A stretch of DNA of 64,000 nucleotides from Vandiemenella viatica (GCA_031002005.1 CM061920.1:118162095-118226094); one strand, 5' to 3'; shown: positions 32,085 to 44,224, counted from the stretch's first letter. Numbers and translations are program-made. The notes: generated by a model not told the origin, from the letters alone.

Positions 32085-33375
32085 TATAATTTTTTTTCTA
32101 CAAATGATTGTCATTTTTTGAATCCTATTTCTTCTGTCTTTGTTAGCACAACACGTTGATGATATTGAGAAGTTACTGAATAACATGAACAAAATACTGA
32201 ATGAAGATTTTGGACTAAATATAAACAGCAAACGTATGAAGGAAATATGGGCTCAAAGGAAAGCGAACAAACGCTTCTGAGTACTTTGCGTAGTCCTAAT
32301 GGGCTTATCCGCAAATAATAATAATAAACCAAATCAAGACAAAAGTTATTAAATGTAGCAGAAATTATACCAACAATAGTAGATTAAAAATAAAAACAGA
32401 GTCGGATGCGATTGAAGAGGTTAGCAAAGTTAGCTACTTAGGAAGTAAAATTACAAACGATGGCCGAAGCAGGAATGATATTAAAAGTAGAATAGCACTA
32501 GCGAAAAGAGACTTCATGAAAAAGAGGAAGCTTTTGTTTCAAATATTGATTTAGAACTCAGAAAGAACTTCTTGAAACTTATGTGTGTAGCACAGCACCA
32601 GAAAGAAGGAAAATTGAAGCATTCGAAATGTGGTGTTATAGAAGAATGCTGAAAATTAAGTGGACGGATAAAGTAAGAAAGGAACGAGTTTTTGAAATGA
32701 TCGGAGAAGAAAGAAGTTTGTGGAAGAGTCATACAGAAAGAAGAGACAGTATGGTAGGTCATATTTTGAGACATGCTGGATTGGTTAACTTGTAAGTGGA
32801 GGGAACAGTCGAAGGTATGAACTGCAGAGGAAGACAGGGATTAGAATATATGAAGCAGATGATTGAGGACGTGGGTTATAAGGGGTATGTTGAGATGAAA
32901 AGGTTAGAGCAGTGTTTCCCAACCTTTTTTGGGTCATGTCCCACTTTCAACATTTATTTGCCCCCCATACATAATTTTTAATAAAAAAATTATTTGTTAT
33001 TAAAGAAACTGATATAGGATGGTTTTGGAAAGAAAACACTTTAATATTATCATAAAACACAGTAAGTAAAATTAAAAAAACATATAATGAAATACTAAAA
33101 TTCAAATTCAAAAGATTTATAATAAACATTTATTATGGCAATTTAGTGTGATACTTTTAAGAATTTGCTTTTTTGCTATATTTTGTAACCATATCTGGTA
33201 TTGTGTTTAAATAACCCAAAGAGAAAGCGGTAAAGTCGTATCAAATCAATTTCTAAATTGCCCCCCTGTGGGGCGTGGGCCCCACGTTGGGAAACACTGG
33301 GTTAGAGCAAGAAGGGTTGGAGGACTGCATCAAACCAGTCGAGAGACTGTTGCCAACAAAAAAAAAAAAAAAATC
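32085..33375 (+). mobile_element. Decayed endonuclease/RT LINE (RTE-like), split by hAT MITE
   Basis: Broken frames encode the C-terminal part of a reverse transcriptase: 'KIKTESDAIEEVSKVSYLGS', 'RIALAKRDFMKK', then 'ERRKIEAFEMWCYRRMLKIK' and 'GHILRHAGL'. The last codons resume after the hAT insertion and run into 'actgcatcaaaccagtcgag' and a poly(A) of about 15 (33357-33373). A poly(A) tail distinguishes it from LINE-A and LINE-B. Assignment to RTE is tentative. The 5' part is missing. Confidence 0.65.
32910..33299. mobile_element. Non-autonomous hAT element, 390 bp
   Basis: Ends 'cagtgtttcccaac' and 'gttgggaaacactg' are perfect 14-base inverted repeats with the hAT-type CAG.G/C.CTG termini. 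The 8-base duplication 'ggttagag' (32902-32909 and 33300-33307) is perfect. Interior AT-rich and non-coding, with 'cccc' blocks near both ends. Removing it and one duplication restores the LINE frame. Confidence 0.92.
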
Positions 33376-34085
33376 TTCCGAAGAACATGTAATCGAAGAA
33401 TGATCATTTATTTGAATCTAGGTGTTTGAACAAGCCATTCCTTGTCATTGACGTATTTATACAGTTACCTGTCTCTGATTAATGTTTTATTGTTTCCGAG
33501 GATCTTTATGATATATAAATTCCTTCATGTCTGCGGAAGTCAGATCTATGAAGATCATTTCGTTCTTCCGTGATTCACAATCGAGCATAAATTTTAATTA
33601 TTTTTTTATTTAAAAAATCTTCCTGGTATAATACTAATATTATCACAAATCAATCAATTGCCAAACAGTTTTAGCTCCAGTGATAATTTTCCCAATCCCT
33701 ACATTAGCATAATACGAAATTTTTAATTACAACTTTTCAGCATGTTCGCTTATTATTTATTTAAGTCTGTGAGTCCCTTAGCAAAGAAGGTAGTTTCCGT
33801 GATTTATTTTTTGTTCTGGAATAAACATTAATTCCCTCATTTTAATTTTTTTTTTTACCGTTCTGAATTGTACTTACTGGTCACTAGATTACTGAATCTA
33901 TGTATACCTTCCATATCTGGTTTCCCGCTTCTGAAGCGTGAAAACTCAAAAATTTAATATCACGTTTTATCCATACATGATATCAATTATCAAGAGTTTT
34001 TTTAATAATGGATTATGCATGTCCTTAATTTTACGAATAACTATATCTTTTTTTGTACTATTAGTATTCCTTAATTTGCTAATGT
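33376..34085. other. No recognisable gene upstream of tRNA
   Basis: Very AT-rich; no ORF, repeat or exon recognised. Confidence 0.4.
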
Positions 34086-34158
34086 GTTTCCGTGGTGTAG
34101 TGGTTATCACATCCGCCTAACACGCGGAAGGTCCCCGGTTCGATCCCGGGCGGAAACA
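34086..34158 (+). tRNA. tRNA-Val (anticodon AAC)
   Basis: A 73-base cloverleaf. The acceptor stem GTTTCCG (34086-34092) pairs perfectly with CGGAAAC (34151-34157), with A as discriminator base. The D arm contains the A box 'tggtgtagtggttatcac'. The anticodon stem TCCGC/GCGGA encloses the loop CTAACAC with anticodon AAC. The T arm CCCGG-TTCGATC-CCGGG contains the B box 'ggttcgatccc'. There is no intron, and CCA is not encoded, as expected for a eukaryotic gene. TTTT at 34159-34162 is a pol III terminator. All stems pair, so this is likely a functional gene rather than a SINE head. Confidence 0.96.
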
Positions 34159-34162
34159 TTTT
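34159..34162 (+). terminator. Pol III terminator of tRNA-Val
   Basis: T4 immediately after the discriminator base, followed by a second T4 two bases on. Confidence 0.8.
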
Positions 34163-34953
34163 ATTTTACCTTTCCTACAATTAATCATTATTACTGGAAA
34201 ATTTTGTCAACGATGCATTTGTCTTTTATCCTAGAGAGTCTAAATATATATATGGTACTGACTTTTGTTTCTTATGCCCAAAGATGATACACAAAGTGAA
34301 ACTGTTCTTTGCCATCAGTAGCAAGATTGAACTACAAAATTCTCAGTGATGAAATTATTTTCTGGTGATTAATCTTGGCACCGCAGCAGGTTTGCACAAA
34401 ATAATATTCGTGAAAGGTGTCCTTGTTCCCAGACTTGTCAATGAATTGATATTAGCAACGACGCGAAACATGGTGCTATATTATTCATCAGCTTCCGAAT
34501 CATATTGAAATAACCTATTATCCAATTACAAGTAACGTGTGTCCTAGTATATTAGAATGCATTCGAGTGACAGTAATTTTCAAATACAGTAACCTTCTCC
34601 ATGACTTTAGTTTACGTTATTTCTGTCACTTCTTCTTCTTGCCATCTATCAGCAAGTTTTAGAACCAGTTGCAACCTGTAAACACGCTCAGCATCATCTC
34701 TGGCGGCAGTCTGTAAACTGCTGTGCACCAGTGTGTGTGAGTGGTTTGAAATCGCTTAAAGGTGGATGGAGATGATTGCAGTTCTGCATTATCGGAACAC
34801 TTCTGTTTAACCAGTATCGGTCATAGCTACCGTCTCCCGATGAGTGTCAGCTGTGTCACCAACTATTATTTATGTGCTGACAATTGTATTATATTCAGGT
34901 GAAACACATGTAAGGGACGAGGGTATTCTGTTTTAAGAAGTAATTTTGAGGTA
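34163..34953. other. Intergenic; presumed 5' region of the ZIP13-like gene
   Basis: No repeats recognised. A possible 3' splice site 'tataattttag' ends at 34985, upstream of the second in-frame ATG, so a 5' UTR intron may exist. No TATA box stands out. Confidence 0.35.
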
Positions 34954-35251
34954 TTGTTTAGAGACGTTCAATGTTATAATTTTAGTTTGCGGACAATGTG
35001 CTCCTCCGGTAGTGAAGCAGCCGTAAGCAGTTGTCAGTTAAATACGTCCACGGAGTTTTGGTATGTGTATAAAGACATGGTTACAGACCTAATTCCCAAT
35101 TCTGTGATAAATGCCTTTACTTCAGGCATACCAAATTTTGAGTATCACCCATGGGTTTTCTCATTAATTGGGTCGACGTTTATTGGGCTGAGTGGAATCT
35201 TCCCTCTTCTCGTTATTCCAATCGAAGAAGGAGCTAAACTGAAAACTGAAG
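34954..35251 (+). CDS. First coding exon of a ZIP13/SLC39A13-like zinc transporter (partial gene)
   Basis: ZIP13-type proteins move zinc across Golgi/ER or vesicle membranes. The exon reads 'EYHPWVFSLIGSTFIGLSG' then 'IFPLLVIPIEEGAKLKTE', a sequence I recognise as the first membrane segment of ZIP13 proteins. A hydrophobic stretch covers about residues 68-88. The exon ends at 35251, where 'ctgaag' meets the donor 'gtatgt'; the frame beyond stops within ten codons, which supports splicing (phase 1). Two in-frame starts exist: 34954 and 34996. The second follows a plausible acceptor at 34985 and may be the real one, with the first in an intron. The N-terminal 50 residues are not conserved to my knowledge. 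Later exons, carrying the metal-binding HxxxH/HEhPHE-type motifs, are not found in this window. Confidence 0.85.
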
Positions 35252-36175
35252 GTATGTTGATATCATTCTCTTTGTTATGACTTACATAATATTTATTTAG
35301 CCATGACTCAAACCTTCGTTCTTTTAGGCTGTTCCCTCGTAATTGGAGAAATTTGATATCAAAGTTTGCTTGTAAATACTTTTTCGCTTAAATAAATTGC
35401 ATCACCATTACTTTGATCCATTTTTCAAGAACTTTGTAGTTTGGTTTTTAGTTGTGTCAGTATTTTTTTAAACATTTTAACTGCTTTAATAATTGAATGT
35501 TTACTGTCTCAGACTATATGTGTTTTCATAAAACCGCTTTAGAGTAAAGTTAACAGCAAATAGTAAACTATAAGACATGGGAGAAATTAAGATTAAACTT
35601 AATCACTAGCTTTGTAATTAACTCATCAGATACCTAATTGTCATATATTACCTTGTTATTATATGGGACGACAATTTGCCAAAGAAGTAATTTCACAATT
35701 ATTACATTCAATTTCTGCTGTTTAAGACTCTTCTTCTGACTGCAAAACTACAGTACTAGTTATTATGATCACTTTAAAAATAAATTACAGGAGACTAACA
35801 TACTGTTGCAAAGGGAAAGAAAATGTGCTGTTTGCATTCTTTCAAACCAGCTTCAATAAAATCACTGTAGCTACTATTAAGATCTGAACTACATTAAAAT
35901 ATTTGATGCATTTATTACAAATAAATGAGTATTCATTTAGCTGAAATGTTAACTTTGAGCTATATGGTACGACTAGAAATACTTCCTGTTGCTATTATCT
36001 TGCAGTTGCATTTACATGGCCACCGTTCAATAAAATATTAAATGGTGTGACATAAATTCATTCATACAGAAGTTGAAGTATGATGTTAACACCATACCCT
36101 TAAATCCATTATTTCCTGGGTCTACTGCAGATCGTGATTCCACTACAACAACGACGTCATTATATTACAGAATTC
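35252..36175 (+). other. Intron 1 of the ZIP13-like gene, proximal part
   Basis: Starts with donor gtatgt. AT-rich, without recognisable exons. If the gene continues in or beyond the window, the intron holds the transposons listed downstream. Confidence 0.5.
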
Positions 36176-36312
36176 AATCGCAAGAGGCAAATGCCAGGAT
36201 GCTTCCTTCAAAAAGGCCATGGCCAAATTCCTCCCCATTCCTTGCCCCCCATCCTTTCCCGTCTCTAAAGACCTTGCTGTTAGAGAGACGTTAATCAAAT
36301 AAAAAAAAAATT
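36176..36312 (+). mobile_element. SINE-P copy 6, 3' half
   Basis: Begins within the central domain ('aggcaaatgccaggatgc', 'caaaaaggccatggccaaat') and continues through 'cccgtctctaaagacctt' to an A-rich tail at 36299-36310. Head and hairpin are missing. Confidence 0.65.
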
Positions 36313-37394
36313 AATCACAAGAGGTACTATTTTACAGCAGTGATTCAGTTGTAATTCACCCTGGGCCATTATTTTCAAGCAGAAATTATGTTGTAATACA
36401 CCCTGGACCAACATGACACTGCTAAATGTTTTTCAGAAAGTATTTCCAGCTATGTCTTGCCTTTGGCTACCGCAGTACTATGACACCAATTCCTCGCAGA
36501 ATCGTGATCTCCAGTAATCCCTATTTCATTGCCTATGCAAGGGAACAAATCAGTTACAGTATTGCTTAAATCTCAAAAGAACTTAAAACACTTCTGTGGG
36601 GATGTCATGCAATTCTGTTGCAGCTGATGGTATTGTTGTTTGCAAGTTGTTTTACGGTTGTAATTATACTATGATTATGTTGTCAGGGACATTAAATGTA
36701 GCACAGAAAAAAAGCAGGTAGGCCTACTATGATCATTAAAAAAAAAACATACACACATTACGTTCATATTATTTGGGTTTAAGTTTTGCTTCCTAGCACA
36801 ATGTGCATATCCAAATGAACCTTGTATATTCCGTTGTGTATCCAGAAATAATTAAATGGTGTATCAGTCTTATTTATCACAAGGCTTATGCAGCATGTAA
36901 GTCATGAAAGGACATTGAGGAAGCAGGAAGCATAATGAAAATAAATCCATCACTCACCACAAATGAAGGCTACAATGAACACATGAACCCACTTCAAAAT
37001 GTTTTGGTTAAAACCGTTATCAAGCTTAGAGGTGAAACATGTTTCAGGGGGTGTGTAGACATATAATCCCCTTGTCATATATCTCACCTGTATAAAAGTT
37101 TAACTGAAATATTTTGGGGATTGCTAGAGATCACAAGGCTTCACAATACTTTAGTAGTCTAATGCAAGACACCTCGTGAAATACTTTTAGCAGCAGTTTT
37201 AGCAGTATCATACTGGTTCAGGGTGTATTACAATGTAATTGCTTCTTGAAGATAATACATCTTGTGGTTTTATGACATTAGTCAGTGTCAAGAAATGTTG
37301 CAGCAGAATTGCGATTTCCAGTAGACCCCATGGTTGTGTGTTCTTTGTGACGCTCCTGCCTTCATTTGTGGTGACTGATAGATTCTTTTCCCAA
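36313..37394. other. No recognisable gene
   Basis: AT-rich; scanned for further ZIP13 exons without success. Confidence 0.35.
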
Positions 37395-38400
37395 TTTTTT
37401 TTATTATTATTAATTTTAATTATGATGGAGCCAATTCCCCTAGTAATTTAATTACCCCTATATTTATATATAGGTAACAATGAAAGGTAAAAAATGCCAC
37501 AAGGCAATATTTACATGGAAAAGAAAGGAAACATACACCCAACACTCACCAAAGTTGAAGGGAGAAGGGCAGCAGCAACACAAAACAACACACAAACAAA
37601 GAAAAATTAAATTTTGCCCAAGCCCAGCCACCTACCTCTGTTAACTTGAAAAAGGAGTTTTCATCCGAAATAGTTTTTTTTTTCTTCTTTGTTTGTGTGT
37701 TGTTTTGTGTTGCTGCTGCCCTCCTCCCCTCAACTTTGGTGAGTGTCGGGTGTATTTTCCCTTTCTTTTCCATGTATATATATATTAAATTTTCTTTTAT
37801 AATTAGAATGTTAAATTCCTCCACCATTTAATTTTCTGATTTACAAATTATAATTTTAAATTCCATAAGCGCGTTTGGTAAATTATTCATCACTTCACTT
37901 GATAATTTTTTCCAATCCCTGACACCCTAACCAGCAAAAGAAAATTTTCTCACTCCCTTATGCATGAAATTGATCGCAAGCTTCTGGTCATGGTCGCCTT
38001 ACCCCTTCCATGCACTGTTCATAATTATTGACCAATATCCCTTCTAGCCCCATCACCAACATATGCACTGTACCCGACACTCTCTTCACCCTTCTCCTTT
38101 CCTCCAATGAGTCCCAATCCAGCTCCTTTATCATATCAGTTACTGACTGGGCCCTGCAATAATTTCCACAAACAAATCTAGCTGCTCTTCTTTGCACACC
38201 CTCCAACTCCTGTATTTGTTAATCAAAATGTTGGTCCCAAACTACACCACCATATTCATCCAATGACCTGACCAAAGTTTTGTAACCTACCTCCCTTACT
38301 TCTCTGGTACATCCTCTCATCACCCTTCCTGTAAACGAAGAATTTTGTAATCTTTTCCTACCACCTGCCCAATGTGCTCTGCCTAATTCAGTTTGTTATA
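37395..38400 (-). mobile_element. LINE-A copy 3, split by a hairpin element
   Basis: On the minus strand, RT C-terminal codons ('EGVQRRAARFVCGNYCRAQS', 'DMIKELDWDSLEERRR') lead to the 3'UTR. The extreme 3' end at 37395-37500 ('taattatgatggagc', 'caattccccta') is separated from the rest by the hairpin element at 37512-37775. 5'-truncated near the region encoding 'NWAGHIG'. Confidence 0.7.
37512..37775. mobile_element. Foldback/MITE-like perfect-hairpin element
   Basis: Left arm 37512-37606 and right arm 37676-37775 are inverted copies of each other over about 95 bases with few mismatches ('ctcaccaaagttga', 'ggcagcagcaacacaaaac' against their complements). The loop is about 70 bases. Such a structure would fold into a long hairpin. 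It lies inside LINE-A copy 3. Class not determined. Confidence 0.75.
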
Positions 38401-38707
38401 AACACATTTTAACTGACACAGATAAGACACTCGACAAATTTATTCCCACCCTCATTTGTCCATTCTTTAAGGTAATATCAAAGTAAAAGAAAGTTTGATC
38501 TTGATTATCTCCAGGTTATTGGAAGAACTTTTTCTAAATTTTTAGTAGACAATACATCTGTATTTAACCTGTCAGCTCATTTTAATATGTTTTTTTATTG
38601 TTTTATTTTTCAACTGTGTAACACCTAGTTTCCAGTTTCATGATTCTTTGTTACATTTAGCACTGGGCTAAGTAGTACTGTGTATGTGTTAGTTTAATGT
38701 CCTTTTT
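38401..38707. other. No recognisable gene
   Basis: AT-rich spacer between two LINE-A copies of the same orientation. Confidence 0.4.
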
Positions 38708-40240
38708 AAATCTAATTTAATTGCGATGTGGTGCAGGCTCCAGTGTAAATTTTCCTGCACTCCCATTTGTCCCCTTTTCTGTACCTGCCTATTTTTGCTC
38801 AGATTTACAAATTTCAACTTTAAATTCTTTTAGAATTTTTAGTGAATTATTCACCATTTCTCTTGGTAACTTGTTCCAGAGTCCGATCCCCTTACTTAGG
38901 AAGTGTCCATAAATCGCATAGCTCCATTTTGGATTCCTGTAAACCTCTGCCCACAGCCTGACAAGGCTTTTGCTCTACCCCCTCCTCCCCTCATAGCTTT
39001 TCTCCCTATTGATTCCGGAAGATATTTTGTACTGTTTTCTCTTGTCAGACTATCGTATATTACATACGTAGATAGTTAAATGACATAAATAAATATTCAC
39101 TTGCTGTTGTGTTTTCTGTATCTTATTTTAATTGTGACCAATAAGAAGCTAAGTGGCTTGGCGTGGAAACTCTTCCCCCTCCCTTCCCACGTAGCTCTCC
39201 AGCCAACCCCTCCCCACCTCCCTCCCTCAGAAGGAGCCATATAGTTTATGGCTGCTCCCTTATGAAAGAATCTTTCAACACCCTTGTACCAGAGATCAAG
39301 TTCCAGCTAATGGTCATTTTTTCCCTTGCATGCAATAGTCCTAATTCTTATACTAATATCTTTCCTTTCCTCGTCACGAATATACGCCTTTTACACTCCC
39401 ATGACTCTGTTCAAACACATCTTACATTGAATCCAATTCCAGCTACTTTATATCCCTTACTGACTGTGTTCTGCAGTAATTTCCAGAGACAAATCTAGCA
39501 GCCCTTCTTTGGATCCCCTCCAACTCCTGAATTTGATACCCAAAATACCACCATATTCACACAATGGTCTGAACAAATTTTTGTAACCCAATTCCCTCAC
39601 TTCTCTGTTACATCCCCTCGCACTCTCCCCAACAAGTGGAGTATTTTGAAACCGTACCCTACCTGTCCAATGTGTCCTTTGCAGTTGAGTTTTCTATCAA
39701 ATGTTAGCCTATGCCAAGATATTTACATTTCAAGTCTTCAACAAGCAATTCTTTCATCACCTTATAATCATATCTGCCTTTAGTATTTTATCTGTTTGTT
39801 TAATAAGCTGACTCTTCTTTGCATTTATCTTTATTCCATGTTGACATACCCAGCTGTATATCCCGTCTAGATTACCCGGCTACAAATAGCCTACTAACTG
39901 AGATTTGCATTAATAAATATCCTTGCCTAATCCATGTTGTTGACTTGAAAACCACTTACATTCCTCACATAACATTCCTAATGTGATTGCATATCAATCA
40001 ATTAGTTTACCTTCCACTGATGTAATACTGATTGGCCTATATTTTTTTACCCTATTTGTCACCCCCATGTACCGGTACTACTATCACACTTTTACAGTCC
40101 TCTGGTAAGCAACAAGTATTCAGACTCAGTTGAAATATTGTTTCAAGATAAGATACAATGTCACATCCTGCTATCTTTAAGACATCATTCTGGATATAAA
40201 CAAGTATATTATCTGGAGATGACCAGTTTATCATGAGAAG
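38708..40240 (-). mobile_element. LINE-A copy 4, decayed, split by a MITE
   Basis: Minus-strand copy from the region encoding 'LEILFKLSLDTCCLPQDWKS' (40240-40080) to the 3' end near 38708. The central RT region including the catalytic FADD block is deleted (junction near 39890). It contains many substitutions and frameshifts, so it is older than copies 1 and 2. A MITE at 38899-39259 interrupts the C-terminal codons. Confidence 0.7.
38899..39259. mobile_element. PIF/Harbinger-like MITE with TTA duplication
   Basis: The element interrupts LINE-A copy 4 and is flanked by TTA at 38896-38898 and 39260-39262. Its ends, 'tgtccataaatcgcatagct' and 'gccatatagtttatggctgc', are imperfect inverted repeats and share 'ccataaa' with the element at 10654-11422, which has the same TTA flanks. 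Interior non-coding, C-rich near the right end. Confidence 0.6.
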
Positions 40241-41136
40241 GAAAATTGATAGTTCTTTCTCAGTATCACAATTCTAATAGTGATACTTTGTTTTCCTTTG
40301 ATGTTGAAATGATAGGTTTCAAAAAAAAAAAAAAATCTTCGACTTACATTAGTTCTTCGAACTTGGTTAAAAATAAAATAAACAAATGTTATATTGCACT
40401 TAACATTGAAAAATTTGACAGATATGTTCTCCCAACCTCAAAAGGGAAATTTGAAACCAAATGGTAACTATTCTGTTTTAAATTATCTTGTCAGATGCAG
40501 TTTTGTTAATTATTCCCTTGGCTCATTGCCGAGACACACAAAATACTGCTGTACAACTTTTGTTTCTACAAATAAGAGGTTTGCAAGACCAATTCCATTT
40601 GCATCGACTCACACTATTATTGTTCACTATCCATTTAGTGCCTTAGATGATTTATATTGATGATAATGAAAAATTCAGTAGGCCTAATTAAAAGATATGT
40701 TACTTCAGTGTTTATTTTTAGCCGCTGGAAAATTTCGTCACCAAGCCAGTCTACAATATGACAGCAGTTGAATCCAAGCAGTTATATATTTTAGTACAAG
40801 CCTCATTAAACCCATTAATTTATCATCTCGTAACTGATCCTTGTAGAACAACAGCTGTGTAGACATTTGGTGAAATCTAGATTGAAATCCTTATCGTCCC
40901 ATCCAGATTCTAAGCTTTTTTAAAATCGTTCCAGATTAATGTCTTTTCTTTCTAATAATTAAACATGTACATAGCCAGGTTTAGTGGGTTTACCTGACAG
41001 AGAATTGCCCAAGATCATCCTAACGGAAAGGGACTGTTGTAGTTCTATGTGGTCTTAATGACTAAGAGACTGCATCATTCTATATTTGAATTAACTGGTG
41101 AACGAGCTTCGTAATACAGGCCTCAGCAAATATTTT
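40241..41136. other. No recognisable gene
   Basis: AT-rich, short frames only. Confidence 0.35.
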
Positions 41137-41598
41137 CTGTTCATTCATAGCAGTCTCATAAAATCCTTTCCTGAGTATCTGTAATTACTACAGAGTGAGG
41201 AAATTGCAAAGCCATCATCGTTCCATCTTCAATCTTATCCCGAAAATTATTAAGCAACAAAAAATTAAGATGTTCGTCATATGTTAAGTTTGATAATCTT
41301 TTCAGTAGTGTCTATAAGATTTGTTACTTTTACATTCGACAACTGGTTTTGTTTTTGCAACTCTGAATTACATCAATTTTTGATAGTCAACATCATGATT
41401 TCCTATGTTGTTAATTTTTTCATAACAATTTTTAATTGTACAGCACTCAACGCACTGAATTATATTGTTCTCTTCCGTTTATAAAATACAATAGGATTTA
41501 TATGATTTTGATTGTTAGAAAGAATTAAAAATAATAGAGTGATAAGGATTGTGTGAATTTCACTATCTTTGGTAGTATCAATTTACCTTATTTGCTTT
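41137..41598. repeat. Long direct repeat, copy 1
   Basis: Recurs in the same orientation at 51801-52255, with roughly 95% identity by eye over about 455 bases. Contains a 67-codon frame conserved in both copies ('SIRFVTFTFDNWFCFCNSEL'), hydrophobic but not a known family. No inverted ends. The high identity implies a young dispersed element. Confidence 0.8.
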
Positions 41599-41939
41599 TA
41601 AGTTTGTTGGTTTATATTATTTGTGGGGAAATAAATATTCCAGGATTTTCGTTGAAGTTAAAGCTTAAGTGGAAAAGTGATACAGGTACTATTTAAAAGA
41701 ATTAAATTTTGCATAGAAGTGTTCTAATTATATTTTCTGTTAATCTCACCGTTTATTTGTTAGCTGTGCTAACTAAAAAATATTTTAGGTTTATTAAGTG
41801 CAAGAGTCACTTGTAAATCTGATTGACTCAAAATTTCCAATAGGTTCATCCTTTTTTATCATACCCAATTTAAAATTTTCAAATTAAATATGATTTGTGT
41901 TTTGGAATGAAAATAACTAGTAGAATGAGTGGAAAGTTC
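41599..41939. other. No recognisable gene
   Basis: AT-rich spacer. Confidence 0.35.
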
Positions 41940-42700
41940 TAAGAATAGTCAGCTTATTAGGTAAACAGATAAAAAAATCCTAAAATGAAGTTTTTGTTGA
42001 TCATCTGAAGTGTAAATAACTTGCCATCACATTTGATAATAAATTCAGCTAGGCAGCTGATAAGAAGAGGTTTAAAAATCCATCATTTATTGGCAAGGGT
42101 GGGTTACTAAACTTTTACCAGACCATTGCTTGAAAATGTTGGTGCAGAACTGGACCCATATTATGGGTAACAAGTACGGGAGTTTAATACATTGCAAAGG
42201 AGGATCAACTAGATTTGTTTGTAGAAATTACTGCAGAACACAAATCAGCAGATGATATTTAATTTTTTTTCTGGTACCATCAATTGTGACTGAGGAAGCA
42301 GCTGCATCTGGATTCATTGAAAGACATGAATCGAGTGTGTATAAGGTGTCCGTTAGTGATAAGGCTTGGTTGGATATTGTAAAAGAATCAGGAAAATTGT
42401 GTATGGAATGTAAAAAGATGACCATGGCCACAAACTGGCACTTGATTTCATGTATAAGGGAGTGGAAAAATTTATTTTTGTGAATAAGTGAGTCTGGTAA
42501 AGAAATAAATTATCAAGGGAAATGATTCCTTTACCAAAAACGTTGAAAGAATTGAAATTTAAAGTACTTGAGGGGCAAAAGTAGGTAGGTTGGGGAAATT
42601 ACACTCCAAGAATTTCAAACCAAAAAACTAAGAAGAAAAAAATTTGATCTTTAAGAAAATTGCTATCAGATCATGTGCTCCATCACAATTAAATTCCAAT
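41940..42700 (+). mobile_element. LINE-A copy 5, strongly decayed
   Basis: Collinear with LINE-A from 'agtcagcttattag' to the 3' end ('gctccatcacaattaaatt' at 42680-42698), passing blocks equivalent to 'RPLLE', 'FVCRNYCR', and 'LPKTLKE'. Many frameshifts. Confidence 0.6.
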
Positions 42701-44224
42701 ACTTGCAGGGAGAAGCAGTAAGATAACCGGTTTACGTCAGTACACAAAATATCACGAAATAGCTGCCACTGTTTATGGAGCAACTTTTAGCAGTAATTGA
42801 TTTTGCTCCACTAAAAACTCTCAATATTTACTGCGGGAATATGGCCTGTTGAAGAACTGGTCATTGTTAAATGAAGTGTTATGCTGTACATATTGCCCAC
42901 ATCCTTCATAAATGCTTTTATGTGTCATAATAAATATCAATCTGATTAGAACGTGATTTCACATTGTATACTCGCATAATATGGCGTTATTGTTAATGGA
43001 CCATTCAGTGGTGCATGCACTCCTGGTCATTGATTACGAGAAGCTGTTGCTTACGTCACTCCGTTTCTATCACGGTCAACTTTAGTTGGCCCTGGTTCCG
43101 ATTATAGCCGAAGCCATCATTATACAAACAGACAACCCTCTGTAATCTTAAGCAATTGTTCTCTGTACTTTGTTTGTTCAAGATGCCTCGGTGTAATCAT
43201 TGGTAAGCGGCTATGTTGAAGTTGTTTCAATATTTGTAAAACATCAGTAGGCTTATTGGAAGCTTCGCGACGTTTTCTTAAATTGGACGTTCTTTTATTT
43301 AAATAAAATGATGAGGTTGTTCAACCGATTGCCGTAATTGATAAAATTCTGTTTATTTCACGGTCCAAATTGAGCTCTGACTTGAACTAAATGGTACGAG
43401 AAAAAGATTTGTCGGTGGTTGTGCTTGTTTTTTGTACTGTGCAATGGTATTTCGATTCTGAAAAATGATTCCATTCATTCAAATGCGTAATTTTAAGGAC
43501 TATTCAAAATTTATTTTTCGTTTCCCTAAGCATGCTCGTATCTTTTTACTGCTCTTATGTTGATTGGTCATCTAAAAAAAAAAAAGCCTGAAGATTTTTT
43601 TTTAGCTCTACGTCGCTTAACAGATGTCATGCAGATAGTCCAGCTAACTGCGCAACGTAAACCGAAAGCAGATAAATTTTCACTAGCATCACGCTGCTCC
43701 AATGAAGATATCAAAGAATTTAAATAATTGATGAAAATCGATCACTTCCAAAAAATGTATGGAGACACGGAAGATTGACTGGACCGATGTTTGCGAAATA
43801 CAATGCGCGGGACTTTTAAATCGGTTCCAATTGCAGTTGTATTTCTGGTAGAAGTGTTTAAAGTATTTTATCTTTCCCTGTCTGCATTTCTGCTATGACC
43901 TTTTTTGACAGATATTATTCTTTTAATATGATTCATGCCTGTAAACATGTCTATTATCTTTTACTTTAACGCAATGGCAACAGGTTCCAATATGCCTGAG
44001 TATTCAGTCCAACGCATAATGAATTTTGACTTGGTAACAGCGCAATTCAACTGATAAGCACGTTTTATTCGGAAGTGCACTGTAAATGTCTTCAAAATAT
44101 ACGTTAAAAATAGGAACACTCATATTTTTTTAGACCAGTGTGTCTCTCATAAAGCTGGAATACTTGGCACGTACTTTCTTCGTGAAAAGATCGTGTTCCG
44201 TATTTCCGGAATGTGATGTAAATT
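42701..44224. other. No recognisable gene
   Basis: AT-rich non-coding. A short ATG-led frame followed by gtaag (43183-43207) is too short to call an exon. Confidence 0.3.

Noticed and set aside
36073..36294. 73-codon frame downstream of the ZIP13 exon, considered as exon 2
   Set aside because: Its second half is a SINE-P copy and it has no ZIP motif.
43183..43210. ATG followed by a few codons and a gtaag donor
   Set aside because: Only about seven codons; cannot be told from chance.
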